A stretch of 64,000 bases of DNA from CAVQGZ01 sp963714455 (GCA_963714455.1 CAVQON010000015.1:310001-374000); one strand, 5' to 3'; positions 1 through 10,766 are shown, counted from the first letter of the stretch. The notes: generated by a model not told the origin, from the sequence alone. Translations and numbers: made by a program.

Positions 1-369
1 GCCGTGTACCCCGAGCGCAGCTCGTGGGGGCTGGGCAAAGACCTGGCCGTCTGGGACGGCCCGGACGTGCAGGGCATGCTCGACGGCCAGCTCTGGGCCC
101 AGGACGCCCTGCTCAGCGCGTCGAGCGCCCGCCCGGGCGGTGCCCTCGGCCGTGACGCCGGGCTGGACGCGCTCGCCGAACATGTGCTGCTCGCCTGCGC
201 CAGCGACTGGCCGTTCATGGTCAGCCACGACTCCTCGGCCGACTACGCGCGGGCGCGGCTGAACGGGCACCTCGACGACGTGCGCTCCGCCCTGCAGGCC
301 CGGCCGGGCAGTGCGCGCGAGGTGACCCGGCTGCCCTTCGGCGACGTCGACGCGCGCCTGCTCGGCTGA
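1..369 (+). CDS. GH57 alpha-1,4-glucan branching enzyme, C-terminal end only (partial)
   Basis: The gene runs in from before the window; only about 122 C-terminal residues are visible. They form the tail domain (DUF1957) of GH57 1,4-alpha-glucan branching enzymes: a Trp-Gly...KDLAVWDGPDV stretch and then the recognisable ASDWPFMVSHDSSADYARAR segment. The enzyme would introduce alpha-1,6 branches into a cytoplasmic alpha-glucan. The catalytic residues lie outside the window. A GT4 glucosyltransferase follows 44 bases downstream on the same strand, which is the Rv3031/Rv3032 arrangement of Mycobacterium tuberculosis. This family is unrelated to the GH13 branching enzyme glgB found further along. 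The assignment rests on the tail alone. Confidence 0.8.
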   Translation, partial: AVYPERSSWGLGKDLAVWDGPDVQGMLDGQLWAQDALLSASSARPGGALGRDAGLDALAEHVLLACASDWPFMVSHDSSADYARARLNGHLDDVRSALQARPGSAREVTRLPFGDVDARLLG

Positions 370-399
370 CGCCGGGTAGGGCACGCCGGCACGACCACT

Positions 400-405
400 T
401 AGGGT
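400..405 (+). promoter_or_regulatory. -10-like hexamer TAGGGT, leaderless start of the GT4 gene
   Basis: TAGGGT ends 8 nt before the GTG at 414, with no Shine-Dalgarno between. It fits the TANNNT pattern of actinobacterial leaderless promoters. No convincing -35 was seen. Confidence 0.4.
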
Positions 406-413
406 GTGCCGTC

Positions 414-1619
414 GTGCCCGCCCGTCGAGTCCTCATGGTCTCGTGGGAGTACCCACCGGTGATGTACGGGGGGCTCGGCCGGCACGTGCACGCGCTCAGC
501 GCGGCCCTGGTCGCCGCCGGGCACGAGGTGGTCGTGCTGACCCAGGCCCCCGCCGGCACCCCGGCCACGCAGCCGGGCAGCTCCACGACGCCGCGCGTCG
601 TGCGCGCCGTGCTTCCCCCCGACGCCCCCGACGTCTACCGCGACACCGCCGACTTCGTCCGCCTGCTGCAGCCGGCCCTGGCCGGCGCGGCTGCCGAGCA
701 CCTGGACGGCTTCACCCCCGACCTGGTGCACGGCCATGACTGGGTCGTCGCGCAGGCCGCCGCCGCCGTCGCCGACCGGGCCGGCGTCCCGCTCGTCGCG
801 ACGGTGCACGCCACGGAGTCCGGGCTGTACGGCGGCCACGTCGACACCCCGTTCTCCCGGTGGCGCCACGGCACCGAGCGCGCCCTGGTCGACCGGGCGG
901 CGCGCACGATCGTCTGCTCATCGGCGATGCGTGACGAGGTCGTCACGGCGCTGGACGCCGAGCCGAGCCGCGTCGTCGTCGTGCCGAACGGCGTCGACCC
1001 GGGCGCCTGGTCGTCCACCGTTCAACGTCGCCGGGACGCGCGGGCCGCCCTCGGCCTGGCGCAGACGCCGATGGTCGTGCTGGTCGGCCGGCTGGAGCAC
1101 GAGAAGGGTGCGCAGGACGCCCTCGACGCCCTCGCGCTGCTCACGGCCGAGCACCCCGCGCCCCACCTCGTGCTCGTGGGGGACGGCGCCCGTGCCGACG
1201 ACCTTCGCGCCCAGGCTGCGCGGCTCGGCCTCTCCGAACGCGTCCACATGACCGGACGACTCACCGACCGGGCGGTCGCCGACCTGGTCGGGGCGGCCGA
1301 CCTCGCGCTCGTCCCGTCACGCTACGAGCCGTTCGGGCTGGTCGCGCTGGAGGCCATGGCAGCCGGCACCGCTGTCGTCGCCACCACCACCGGCGGCCTG
1401 CGCGACGTCGTGGTCGACGGCGTCACGGGGCTGGCAGTACCCGCAGCCGACCCGGTCGCCCTGGCCGGCGCGATGCGCCGCCTGCTGGACGACCCACAGA
1501 CACGACGCGCCCTGCGCGACGCAGCGTCCGCGCAGGTCGACGCCCAGTTCGGGTGGGCGGCGGTCGCGGCATCGACGGCCGACGTCTACGCCGGCGTCCT
1601 CCGCGACGACGTCGACTGA
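414..1619 (+). CDS. GT4 family alpha-glucan glucosyltransferase (Rv3032-like)
   Basis: Cytoplasmic retaining glycosyltransferase of 401 residues. The N-terminal Rossmann half opens with VLMVSWEYPP and a glycine-rich GGLGRHVHAL acceptor/donor loop. The C-terminal half carries VGRLEHEKG and the EX7E motif (YEPFGLVALEAMAAG) that defines the GT4 nucleotide-sugar site. Length and the GH57 branching enzyme just upstream match mycobacterial Rv3032, an alpha-1,4-glucosyltransferase that elongates cytoplasmic glucan and methylglucose lipopolysaccharide. A GlgA/GlgM-type glycogen synthase is the alternative, because the family shares all these motifs. The start is the GTG at 414, preceded by a -10-like hexamer and no ribosome binding site. 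The 3' end overlaps the convergent acyltransferase by 34 bases. Confidence 0.85.
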   Translation: MPARRVLMVSWEYPPVMYGGLGRHVHALSAALVAAGHEVVVLTQAPAGTPATQPGSSTTPRVVRAVLPPDAPDVYRDTADFVRLLQPALAGAAAEHLDGFTPDLVHGHDWVVAQAAAAVADRAGVPLVATVHATESGLYGGHVDTPFSRWRHGTERALVDRAARTIVCSSAMRDEVVTALDAEPSRVVVVPNGVDPGAWSSTVQRRRDARAALGLAQTPMVVLVGRLEHEKGAQDALDALALLTAEHPAPHLVLVGDGARADDLRAQAARLGLSERVHMTGRLTDRAVADLVGAADLALVPSRYEPFGLVALEAMAAGTAVVATTTGGLRDVVVDGVTGLAVPAADPVALAGAMRRLLDDPQTRRALRDAASAQVDAQFGWAAVAASTADVYAGVLRDDVD

Positions 1620-2323
1620 CGCGCCGCCTCGGCGGTCTTGCGCGCGATGTCGTCCAGCGCGGCGCGGCGGGCCGCGTCCGCCTCGTACACCTGGCGGCGG
1701 TCCTTGAGCACCCGGGCCGGCACGCCGCCGACGATGCTGTAGTCGGGCACCCGACCACGCACGACGGCATGCGCGGCCAGCACCGTGCCGACCCCGACGT
1801 CGCTGCCGCGCAGCACGCTGACCTTCGAACCCATCCAGCAGTCACCGGCGACGCGAACCGGGGACTTGACGATCCCCTGGTCCTTGATCGGCACGGTGAT
1901 GTCTTCGGTGCGATGGTCGAAGTCGCAGATGTAGACCCAGTCGGCCACCAGCGTCTTCGGCCCGAGGTCGATGTCGAGGTAGCAGATGACGGTGTTGTCG
2001 TGGCCGAACACCGACTTCTCCCCCACCTTCATGGTGCCCTCGTGCACGAGCAGCCGGGTGGCGTCGCCGAGGTGCACCCAGTTGCCGAGCACCAGGCGCG
2101 CATGGCCAGGTCGCACCTCGATCCGCACGTCGCGGCCGACGAAGACGAAGCCCTGGGTGATGACGTTGCCATGGCGGGCGTGGCGCACCTTGAGGACGAA
2201 GAACCGCCAGTAGCGCACCAGGTACCACAGCGTCCAGGCGCGATGGCGGACGACCCACCGCAGCGACTCCCAGGTGACGACGCGTACCGAGCGGTAGGAC
2301 CCGTAGCGGTCACGGCGGCGCAC
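1586..2323 (-). CDS. left-handed beta-helix (hexapeptide) acyltransferase
   Basis: Protein of 245 residues. The middle and C-terminal parts show the short imperfect hexapeptide repeats of left-handed beta-helix acyltransferases (e.g. HLGDATRLLVHEGTMKVGEK, and later GDCWMGSKVSVLRGSDVGVG), ending with the usual IVGGVPARVLKDR closing motif of the maa/CysE-like O-acetyltransferases. The N-terminus is helical and basic. It probably acetylates or acylates a sugar hydroxyl using acyl-CoA. The corresponding mycobacterial cluster has a putative acetyltransferase (Rv3034c) at the same relative place, so a role in acylating the glucan is an inference. The GTG start at 2323 lies 7 nt after TAGGGT. The 3' end overlaps the GT4 gene tail to tail. 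Confidence 0.75.
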   Translation of the reverse strand: MRRRDRYGSYRSVRVVTWESLRWVVRHRAWTLWYLVRYWRFFVLKVRHARHGNVITQGFVFVGRDVRIEVRPGHARLVLGNWVHLGDATRLLVHEGTMKVGEKSVFGHDNTVICYLDIDLGPKTLVADWVYICDFDHRTEDITVPIKDQGIVKSPVRVAGDCWMGSKVSVLRGSDVGVGTVLAAHAVVRGRVPDYSIVGGVPARVLKDRRQVYEADAARRAALDDIARKTAEAARQSTSSRRTPA

Positions 2324-2330
2324 CCGATCG

Positions 2331-2336
2331 ACCCTA
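2331..2336 (-). promoter_or_regulatory. -10-like hexamer TAGGGT, leaderless start of the acyltransferase
   Basis: Read on the minus strand, TAGGGT is followed by 7 nt and the GTG at 2323, with no Shine-Dalgarno. The hexamer is identical to the one before the GT4 gene. Confidence 0.4.
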
Positions 2337-2361
2337 GACGTTCACCTGCGGTCACCCGGGC

Positions 2362-3012
2362 GTGACCATCGCGAAACATCGGCTTGCGACCGTCCGGGCG
2401 GTGAGAACAACTTTGACGTACACCGCTCCCGCCTTCGCGGCGGCTACTGCCCCTACCGCTGTCCCCACGACCGACGGACGCTCGCTCGTCATGCGCGGCG
2501 CCCTCGAGTCCGACCTGACCGACCTCATGGCCATGCACGCCCGCTGCAGCCGGCGGACGCTTCTCGGCCGCTACCTCACCGGTACGCGCCCACCGTCACG
2601 GCGGCTGGCCAGACGGCTCTTGGAGACCGACATCGCCCTCGTCGTCTGCTCGCCGACCGGGTCGGTGGTGGGCCTGGGCAACCTGGCCGCCGCCGACGAA
2701 GACCCGCACGTCGCCGAGCTCGCGGTCGTGGTCGAGGACGGCTGGCAGGGCCGAGGCGTCGGAACCGCCGTGGTGCGCCAGCTCGTCGCCGGCGCACGCC
2801 TCGCCGGCTTCGACGAGGTGGTCACCATCGCCCCCACCGTCGGGGGGTGGACGCAGCAGGCCCTGGCGAGGCTGGGCACCCCGTTGCTTCAGCGCACCCC
2901 GTTCGGCGAGGCGGTGGTGCGCCTGACGCTGGCCCCACACCACGTGGGCCTGCTCGGACGGCCCGTGACGCAGGTGCCCCGCGTGGCCGTCAGCCGGCCT
3001 GGGGTGGCTTGA
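2362..3012 (+). CDS. GNAT-family N-acetyltransferase, target unknown
   Basis: Up to 216 residues. A GNAT fold spans roughly residues 43-195. It begins at MRGALESDLTDLM and has the acetyl-CoA pyrophosphate-binding motif A as WQGRGVGTAVV (Q/RxxGxG). The first 40 residues are low-complexity Ala/Thr and not part of the domain, so the start is uncertain: GTG at 2362 is given, but GTG at 2401 or ATG at 2491 are possible. It is the only plus-strand gene between the acyltransferase and the methyltransferase, and it overlaps the latter's 3' end by 23 bases. The substrate (small molecule, aminoglycoside-like or protein N-terminus) cannot be told from sequence. Confidence 0.65.
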   Translation: MTIAKHRLATVRAVRTTLTYTAPAFAAATAPTAVPTTDGRSLVMRGALESDLTDLMAMHARCSRRTLLGRYLTGTRPPSRRLARRLLETDIALVVCSPTGSVVGLGNLAAADEDPHVAELAVVVEDGWQGRGVGTAVVRQLVAGARLAGFDEVVTIAPTVGGWTQQALARLGTPLLQRTPFGEAVVRLTLAPHHVGLLGRPVTQVPRVAVSRPGVA

Positions 3013-3976
3013 CCCCCGTCACCGACACGTTGTAGAAGAGCTTGTCCGGCACGACCTTGGTGAGCAGCCGGTCGAGGGCCGACAGGCGCTGCCACGACGT
3101 GTAGGAGAACTGCGCCCACCGCACGCCCAGCCGATCGGGGCGGATCGCGTACTCCAGCGTGCGCGCCGGCCAGCCGAACCACGAGGCCGTCAGCTCTTCG
3201 GTGACCGTCGTGACGTCGATGGCCCCGGCCCGCAGGGCGGTGCGCGTCAGGTCGTCGGGGTCGAAGGTGTGCAGGTCGACCACCCACTCCAGCGCCGCGG
3301 CGTGCGACGAGGCGTGCAGGTCGTCGGCAGGACGGGCCCACCGGCCACGCAGGCCGGGCAGGGCGGTGAGCCGGGTGCTCGTCGCCCAGGTCACCCGGCC
3401 GAGCGTGCGCGCGACCCGGTCGCCGATCGTGGTCGGCTCCCCGCAGATGACGAAGCGCCCACCCGGGCGCAGCACGCGCAGCATCTCGCGGAACGCCTGC
3501 TCGACGTCGGGGATGTGGTGGATGACGGCGTGCCCGATCACCAGGTCGAACGAGTCGTCCGGGTAGGGCAGCGCCTCGGCGTCGGCCACCGCACCGGTGA
3601 CGGCGAGGCCGGCCTCGACGGCGTTGCGCTCGGCGGCCTCGACCATGCCCGGGGACAGGTCGGTGACGTGCAGCGGTCCCTTGAGCACTCCGGCCAGGGC
3701 GAGGTTGAGGGTGAAGAAGCCGGTTCCGGCCCCGACCTCCAGCGTGGCGCCGTACGGCCAGCCCTGCGTGCCGGCCACCGCGACGAAGCGGTCGGCGGCG
3801 TAGGTCTGGCAGCGCTCGTCGTAGGAGATCGACCACTTCTCGTCGTACGAGGCGGCCTCCCAGTCGTGGTAGAGCACCTGGGCCAGCTTGGTGTCGTTCC
3901 AGGCGGCCGCGACGTCCTCGGCGGAGGCGGCCGGCTTCGGCTCGGGACGGGGATCGAAGGATGCCACGGTGCTCAC
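2990..3976 (-). CDS. class I SAM-dependent methyltransferase (Rv3038c-like)
   Basis: Protein of 328 residues. The central class I fold carries motif I as LEVGAGTGFFTLNLA, followed by VTDLSPGMVEAAERNA (motif II), ADAEALPYPDDSFDLVIGHAVIHHI and the LRPGGRFVICGEP strand. About 110 extra C-terminal residues contain aromatic, Trp-rich segments that may bind substrate. The start chosen is the GTG at 3976, which overlaps the enoyl-CoA hydratase stop as GTGA and so is translationally coupled; an in-frame GTG at 3967 is the alternative. Length and the neighbouring hydratase resemble mycobacterial Rv3038c-Rv3039c. Methylation of a sugar in the glucan pathway would fit the region, but ubiquinone/menaquinone-type or other small-molecule substrates are not excluded. 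Confidence 0.75.
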   Translation of the reverse strand: MSTVASFDPRPEPKPAASAEDVAAAWNDTKLAQVLYHDWEAASYDEKWSISYDERCQTYAADRFVAVAGTQGWPYGATLEVGAGTGFFTLNLALAGVLKGPLHVTDLSPGMVEAAERNAVEAGLAVTGAVADAEALPYPDDSFDLVIGHAVIHHIPDVEQAFREMLRVLRPGGRFVICGEPTTIGDRVARTLGRVTWATSTRLTALPGLRGRWARPADDLHASSHAAALEWVVDLHTFDPDDLTRTALRAGAIDVTTVTEELTASWFGWPARTLEYAIRPDRLGVRWAQFSYTSWQRLSALDRLLTKVVPDKLFYNVSVTGVKPPQAG

Positions 3977-4752
3977 CGGCCGGTGAACCGGGCGGCGCCC
4001 GGCCCGTCGGTGACGAACGACGTCATGCCGGCGTCGCGGTCGGCCGTCGCGAACAGGCCGGCGAAGTGCAGCCGTTCGATCTCCAAACCCGTGGTCATGT
4101 CGGTCTCCAGTCCTGCATCGATGGCTTGCTTGGCCGCGCGCAACGCGTACGCCGGCCCGTCGGTGAACTGCGCGGCCCACGCGAGGGCGGCGGTGTAGAC
4201 GTCGTCGGGCGCCACGACCTGGTCGACGAGGCCCAGCGTGAGGGCCTCGTCGGCATCCACGAAGCGACCGGTGAAGATCAGGTCCTTGGCCTTGGCCGGG
4301 CCGATCAGCCGGGGCAGGCGCTGCGTGCCCCCGGCCCCGGGGACGATGCCCAGCCGGATCTCGGGCTGACCGAGCTTGGCGTTGTCGCCGGCCACCCGCA
4401 CGTCGCAGCACAGCGCCAGCTCGCACCCACCGCCGAGGGCGAAGCCGGCGATCGCCGCGACGGTCGGCTTGCCGATCGCGGCCACTGCGGTGAAGGCGGC
4501 CTGCAGGGCCCGCGAGCGGTCCAGCATGTCGGTGGGCGACCAGCCGGCCATCTCGGCGACGTCGGCGCCGGCGGCGAAGATGCGCGGACCGCCGTAGACG
4601 ACGACGGCACGCACGTCGCGGCGCGCGTCGGCCTCGACGGCCACCGCCGCCAGCTCGTCCTGCATCTGCGCCGACAGGACGTTCATGGGTGGCCGGTCGA
4701 GGCGGATGGTGCCGACGCCGGCGTCGACGTCGAGGCGCACCAGGTCAGACAT
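3973..4752 (-). CDS. enoyl-CoA hydratase/isomerase (crotonase family, EchA17-like)
   Basis: Complete crotonase of 259 residues. The oxyanion-hole segment FAAGADVAEM is present, and both catalytic glutamates of classical hydratases are conserved: E111 in GGGCELALCCD and E131 in GQPEIRLGIVPGAGGTQRL. They are spaced 20 apart as in rat mitochondrial hydratase (E144/E164). The enzyme should hydrate 2-trans-enoyl-CoA in fatty-acid beta-oxidation. It is the first gene of a two-gene minus-strand unit with the methyltransferase, overlapping by four bases. The ATG at 4752 lies 8 nt after a TACTCT hexamer with no Shine-Dalgarno, so the transcript is probably leaderless. The start region is divergent from glgX. 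Confidence 0.88.
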   Translation of the reverse strand: MSDLVRLDVDAGVGTIRLDRPPMNVLSAQMQDELAAVAVEADARRDVRAVVVYGGPRIFAAGADVAEMAGWSPTDMLDRSRALQAAFTAVAAIGKPTVAAIAGFALGGGCELALCCDVRVAGDNAKLGQPEIRLGIVPGAGGTQRLPRLIGPAKAKDLIFTGRFVDADEALTLGLVDQVVAPDDVYTAALAWAAQFTDGPAYALRAAKQAIDAGLETDMTTGLEIERLHFAGLFATADRDAGMTSFVTDGPGAARFTGR

Positions 4753-4760
4753 CGGGGCTC

Positions 4761-4766
4761 AGAGTA
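4761..4766 (-). promoter_or_regulatory. -10-like hexamer TACTCT before the enoyl-CoA hydratase
   Basis: On the minus strand TACTCT is followed by 8 nt and then the ATG at 4752, with no ribosome binding site. Inferred leaderless promoter. Confidence 0.35.
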
Positions 4767-4825
4767 GCCCCCGCCCGCCGGATGCCCCGGGCGTGTCTCC
4801 GACTGGCGGCATCCGTGCCGACGGG

Positions 4826-4831
4826 GACAAT
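4826..4831 (+). promoter_or_regulatory. -10-like hexamer GACAAT before glgX
   Basis: GACAAT (four of six matches to TATAAT) ends 6 nt before the GTG at 4838, with no Shine-Dalgarno. It supports that GTG as start and a leaderless mRNA for the alpha-glucan operon. Confidence 0.4.
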
Positions 4832-4837
4832 GCACCG

Positions 4838-7018
4838 GTGACCACGAGCCCACCAGCCGGCCGGCTGGCACGCTCGCAAGCCGACGGCCCTGCGCACGCC
4901 GTCGCCCTGCCCGGTGACTGGACGAGGCTGGGGGCCACGGTCGCCGGCAACGGCACCAACGTCGCTCTCTGGGCGCCGGAGGCGACGCGGGTGCAGGTGT
5001 GCCTGCTCGACGAGGCGGGCGACGAGCAGCGCGTCGACCTGGTCGACCAGCGCTACCACGTGTGGCACGGCTTCTTGCCCGGTGTCGGCGCAGGTCAGCG
5101 CTACGGCCTGCGGGTCGACGGCCCGTGGGACCCCGAGCGGGGGCTGCGGTTCAACGCCGCCAAGCTGCTGCTCGACCCCTACGCCCGGGCCGTCACCGGC
5201 GACCTGCACTACGACCCCGCGGTCTTCGGCCACGTCCGGCCCAGCCTGTCCGCGCCCGGCGACGACCGGGTGCGCGACGACCGCGACTCCGCGCCCTTCG
5301 TGCCCACCGGCGTCGTCGTGGACGACCACTTCGACTGGGGTGAGGACGCCTCGCCCCGCGTCCGATGGTCGGACACGGTGCTCTACGAGCTGAACGTGCG
5401 CGGCTACACCATGCGCCACCCCGAGGTGCCCCCGCCGCTGCGCGGCACCTACGCGGGCCTCGCCCACCCGGCGGTGCTGGAGCACCTGACCTCGCTCGGC
5501 GTCACCACCGTCGAGCTGATGCCGGTGCACCAGTTCGTGCACGAGCCCCACCTGGCCGCCACCGGGCTGCGCAACGCGTGGGGGTACAACTCGCTGGCCT
5601 TCTTCGCCCCGCACGCCGCCTACAGCGCGTCCGGGTCGCTCGGCGGGCAGGTCAGCGAGTTCAAGGCCATGGTCGCCGCCTTCCATGCCGCCGGCATCGA
5701 GGTGGTGATCGACGTCGTCTACAACCACACCGCCGAGCAGGGCCGCGACGGGCCGACGCTCAGCCTTCGGGGACTGGCCAACCGGCACTACTACCGGCTC
5801 GGCCGATCGGGCCGCGACTACGTCGACTACACCGGCTGCGGCAACACGCTCGACCTGCGCAACCCGCACACGCTGCAGCTGGTCACCGACTCCCTGCGCT
5901 ACTGGGTGACCGAGATGCACGTCGACGGGTTCCGCTTCGACCTCGCCGCCGCGCTGGCCCGCTCCATGCACGACGTCGACATGCTGGGGGCGTTCTTCGC
6001 CGTCATCCAGCAGGACCCCGTGCTGCGCGAGGTGAAGCTGATCGCCGAGCCGTGGGACATCGGTCCCGGCGGCTACCAGGTCGGCGAGTTCCCCGCGCTG
6101 TGGACGGAGTGGAACGACCGCTACCGCGACACCGTCCGCGACTTCTGGCGCGCTCGCGCGGACGGCGTGCGCGAGCTCGCCATGCGGGTGTCGGGCAGCA
6201 GCGACCTCTACGACGAGGACGGTCGCCGGCCCTTCGCCTCGATCAACTTCGTCACCGCGCACGACGGGTTCACCCTGCGCGACGTCGTGAGCTACGACGA
6301 CCGGCACAACCACCCCAACCACGAGCTCAACCGGGACGGCCACGACGACAACCGCTCGCACAACTACGGCGTCGAGGGCCCGACCGACGACGCTGGGATC
6401 GCGGCGGTGCGCCGCCGGCAGGTCGCGAACATGCTGACGACGCTGCTGCTGTCCACCGGGGTGCCCATGCTGACCGCCGGGGACGAGATCGGGCGCACCC
6501 AGCAGGGCAACAACAACGCGTACTGCCAGGACAACGAGATCTCGTGGGTCGACTGGGGGCTGGCCGAGGAGTACCGCGACATCACCGACCTTGTCCGCCG
6601 GCTGCTTCGCCTGCGCGCGCAGAACCCCGTGTTCCGCCAGCGGCACTTCTTCGCCGGACGGCCCGCCGTGCCCGGCGGACGCAAGGACATCGCCTGGTTC
6701 GGCCGGCACGGCTCCGAGCTGACCGAGGAGCAGTGGTGGCAGTCGGAGCGGCGCACGCTGGGGCTGTTCCTGGCCGGAGACGCGATCCGCAGCCGCCACC
6801 GCGACGGCACCCGGGTGACCGGCGACTCGTTCCTGCTGTGGGTGCACGCCGAGCCCGCCGACACCGACGTCACGCTGCCCGACCACGGCCACTGGGCACA
6901 GCGCTACCGGGTGGTGCTCGACACCGGCTGTCCCGAGCGTGAGCAGACGCAGCTGGACGCCGGCTCGCGGATGACCCTCACCGGGCGTTCCAGCGTGCTG
7001 CTTCGCGTCCTGGAGTGA
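4838..7018 (+). CDS. glgX: glycogen debranching enzyme GlgX (GH13 isoamylase type)
   Basis: Protein of 726 residues that hydrolyses alpha-1,6 branch points in glycogen-like glucan. An N-terminal CBM48/isoamylase beta-sandwich (about residues 25-120) precedes a GH13 barrel. The catalytic triad is visible: D368 in DGFRFDLAAALA, E404 in LIAEPWDIG, D476 in FVTAHDGFTL. The debranching-enzyme insertion NRDGHDDNRSHNYGVEGP follows. The GTG at 4838 is chosen because it sits directly before the family's N-terminus and 6 nt after a -10-like hexamer; the open frame extends further upstream but reads over the divergent start region. A 75-base gap separates it from glgE, so it may be transcribed with the GlgE pathway genes. 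Confidence 0.93.
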   Translation: MTTSPPAGRLARSQADGPAHAVALPGDWTRLGATVAGNGTNVALWAPEATRVQVCLLDEAGDEQRVDLVDQRYHVWHGFLPGVGAGQRYGLRVDGPWDPERGLRFNAAKLLLDPYARAVTGDLHYDPAVFGHVRPSLSAPGDDRVRDDRDSAPFVPTGVVVDDHFDWGEDASPRVRWSDTVLYELNVRGYTMRHPEVPPPLRGTYAGLAHPAVLEHLTSLGVTTVELMPVHQFVHEPHLAATGLRNAWGYNSLAFFAPHAAYSASGSLGGQVSEFKAMVAAFHAAGIEVVIDVVYNHTAEQGRDGPTLSLRGLANRHYYRLGRSGRDYVDYTGCGNTLDLRNPHTLQLVTDSLRYWVTEMHVDGFRFDLAAALARSMHDVDMLGAFFAVIQQDPVLREVKLIAEPWDIGPGGYQVGEFPALWTEWNDRYRDTVRDFWRARADGVRELAMRVSGSSDLYDEDGRRPFASINFVTAHDGFTLRDVVSYDDRHNHPNHELNRDGHDDNRSHNYGVEGPTDDAGIAAVRRRQVANMLTTLLLSTGVPMLTAGDEIGRTQQGNNNAYCQDNEISWVDWGLAEEYRDITDLVRRLLRLRAQNPVFRQRHFFAGRPAVPGGRKDIAWFGRHGSELTEEQWWQSERRTLGLFLAGDAIRSRHRDGTRVTGDSFLLWVHAEPADTDVTLPDHGHWAQRYRVVLDTGCPEREQTQLDAGSRMTLTGRSSVLLRVLE

Positions 7019-7093
7019 CTCTGCCGGGCGGCGATCGTGGCGAGGTTCGTTGAACGCGCGAGTTGGGCGCGTCGATGAGGTTGGATCGAGGGC

Positions 7094-9084
7094 GTGACCG
7101 GTCGTATCCCTGTTCTGGACGTCTCCCCCGTCGTCGACTGCGCCGCCTACCCGGCGACATCTGTCGTGGGCGAGCCCTTCGAGGTCTCGGCCGTCGTGTT
7201 CCGTGAGGGCCACGACGCCGTGCGCGCGACCGCGGTGCTCACCGGCCCGGACGGCACCGAGCGCTCCCGGGTCGCGATGCGCCCGGGCGCGCCGGGCAGC
7301 GACCGCTGGCATGCCACCGTCGCCGCCGACGGCGAGGGCGAGTGGTCGCTCACCGTTGAAGGGTGGGCCGACCCCTGGGGCACCTGGCGCCACACCGCCG
7401 AGATCAAGATGCCGGCCGGGATGGACGTCGACCTCGTCGTGGCCGAGGGGGTCGCGGTGCTGACGACCGCGCTGTCGCAGGTGCCGGAGGCGGCGACCGG
7501 GGACCGCGCGGCGCTCACGCAGGCCATCGACGGCCTGCGCGACTCCGGGCGCGCCGACGAGGTGCGCCTGGGCGCCGCCGTGCGCGCCGAGGTGCTCGAG
7601 GTGCTCGAACGGTTCCCTGTGCGTGAGCTCGTCACTCCGGCCGGACCGTTCCCGCTGGTCGTCGAGCGCCAGCGGGCGCTGTACGGGTCGTGGTACGAGT
7701 TCTTCCCGCGTTCGGAAGGGGCGAAGAAGAACCCGGACGGCTCGTGGCAGTCCGGCACCTTCGTCACCGCCGCCCAGCGTCTGCCGGCGGTCGCCGACAT
7801 GGGCTTCGACGTCGTCTACCTTCCGCCCATCCACCCCATCGGCACGGCGTTTCGCAAGGGCCCCAACAACACCCTCAACCCCGGCCCGAACGACCCCGGC
7901 GTCCCGTGGGCCATCGGTGCGCCCGAGGGCGGGCACGACACGGTGCACCCCGACCTGGGGACGATGGACGACTTCGACGCCTTCGTCGCGCGGGCTCGCG
8001 AGCTCGGTCTGGAGATCGCCCTCGACCTGGCGCTGCAGGCCTCGCCGGACCACCCGTGGGTGCAGGAGCACCCGGAGTGGTTCACCGTGCGTCCCGACGG
8101 CTCGATCGCCTACGCGGAGAACCCGCCCAAGAAGTACCAGGACATCTACCCGATCAACTTCGACAACGACCCTGAGGGCATCTACGCCGAGGTGCTGCGC
8201 ATCGTGCACCTGTGGATGGACCACGGCGTGCGCATCTTCCGGGTGGACAACCCGCACACCAAGCCGGTGAGCTTCTGGCACCGGCTGCTCACCGAGATCC
8301 GCTCCACCGACCCGGACGTGATCTTCTTGGCCGAGGCCTTCACCCGCCCGGCCATGATGCACACCCTGGGCAAGGTCGGTTTCCAGCAGTCCTACACGTA
8401 CTTCACGTGGCGCACCGGCAAGGAGGAGCTGGAGCAGTACGCCACCGAGCTGCGCAACTCGGCTGCCTGGATGCGGCCGAACTTCTTCGTCAACACCCCC
8501 GACATCCTGCACGCGTCGCTGCAGTACGGCGGCCCGGCGATGTTCAAGATCCGAGCCGTGCTCGCCTCGATGCTCTCCCCCACCTGGGGCGTCTACGCCG
8601 GGTACGAGCTGTACGAGCACGTGGCGCTGCGCCCGGGCTCGGAGGAGTACCTGAACTCCGAGAAGTACCAGTACCGTCCCCGCGACTGGGCCGCCTACGC
8701 CCCCGGCGGACCGCGCGAGCGCGAGACGCTGGCGCCGTACCTCACGAGGCTCAACGAGATCCGCCGCGCCCACCCGTCCCTGCAGCTCTTGCGCAACCTG
8801 CGGTTCCACCACACCGACGACCCCGACGTGCTGGCCTTCAGCAAGCAGAGCCAGTCCGACGAGGGCGACGACACGGTGATCGTCGTGGTCAACCTCGACC
8901 CGCACGGTCCGCGCGAGACCAAGGTGTGGCTGGACATGCCGGCGCTGGGATTCGACTGGCACGAGACGTTCTCGGCGCACGACGAGATCTCCGGGCAGAC
9001 GTTCCGTTGGGGCCACGGCAACTTCGTGCGCCTCGACCCCGGCATCGAGCCGGCCCACGTCTTCTCGGTGCGACGGTGGGCCTG

Positions 9085-9088
<4 letters not shown>
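7094..9088 (+). CDS. glgE: alpha-1,4-glucan:maltose-1-phosphate maltosyltransferase GlgE
   Basis: GH13_3 enzyme of 664 residues that transfers maltosyl units from maltose 1-phosphate to the non-reducing end of alpha-1,4-glucan. The family N-terminus RIPVLDVSPVVDCAAYP is followed by a beta-sandwich and helical bundle, then the barrel with the nucleophile D385 in FRVDNPHTKP and the acid/base E414 in FLAEAFTRP. The spacing of 29 equals that of M. tuberculosis GlgE (D418/E447). The segment FVNTPDILHASLQYGGP that shapes the maltosyl pocket is intact. The gene's TGA overlaps the GTG of treS. GlgE is essential in M. tuberculosis because maltose 1-phosphate accumulates to toxic levels when it is lost. 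Confidence 0.96.

Positions 9089-10766
<1,678 letters not shown>

Noticed and set aside
2990..4426. Methyltransferase frame extended upstream to 4426 (478 codons)
   Set aside because: The extra 150 codons lie over the enoyl-CoA hydratase gene and are low-complexity; GTG at 3976 overlaps the hydratase stop and begins the conserved sequence.
4745..9058. A 1437-codon open frame on the minus strand opposite glgX and glgE
   Set aside because: It is the mirror of two genes whose catalytic residues are all in place on the plus strand; long antisense open frames are expected at this GC content, and its composition (Val/Arg/Gly/His-rich, no domain) is typical of a shadow.
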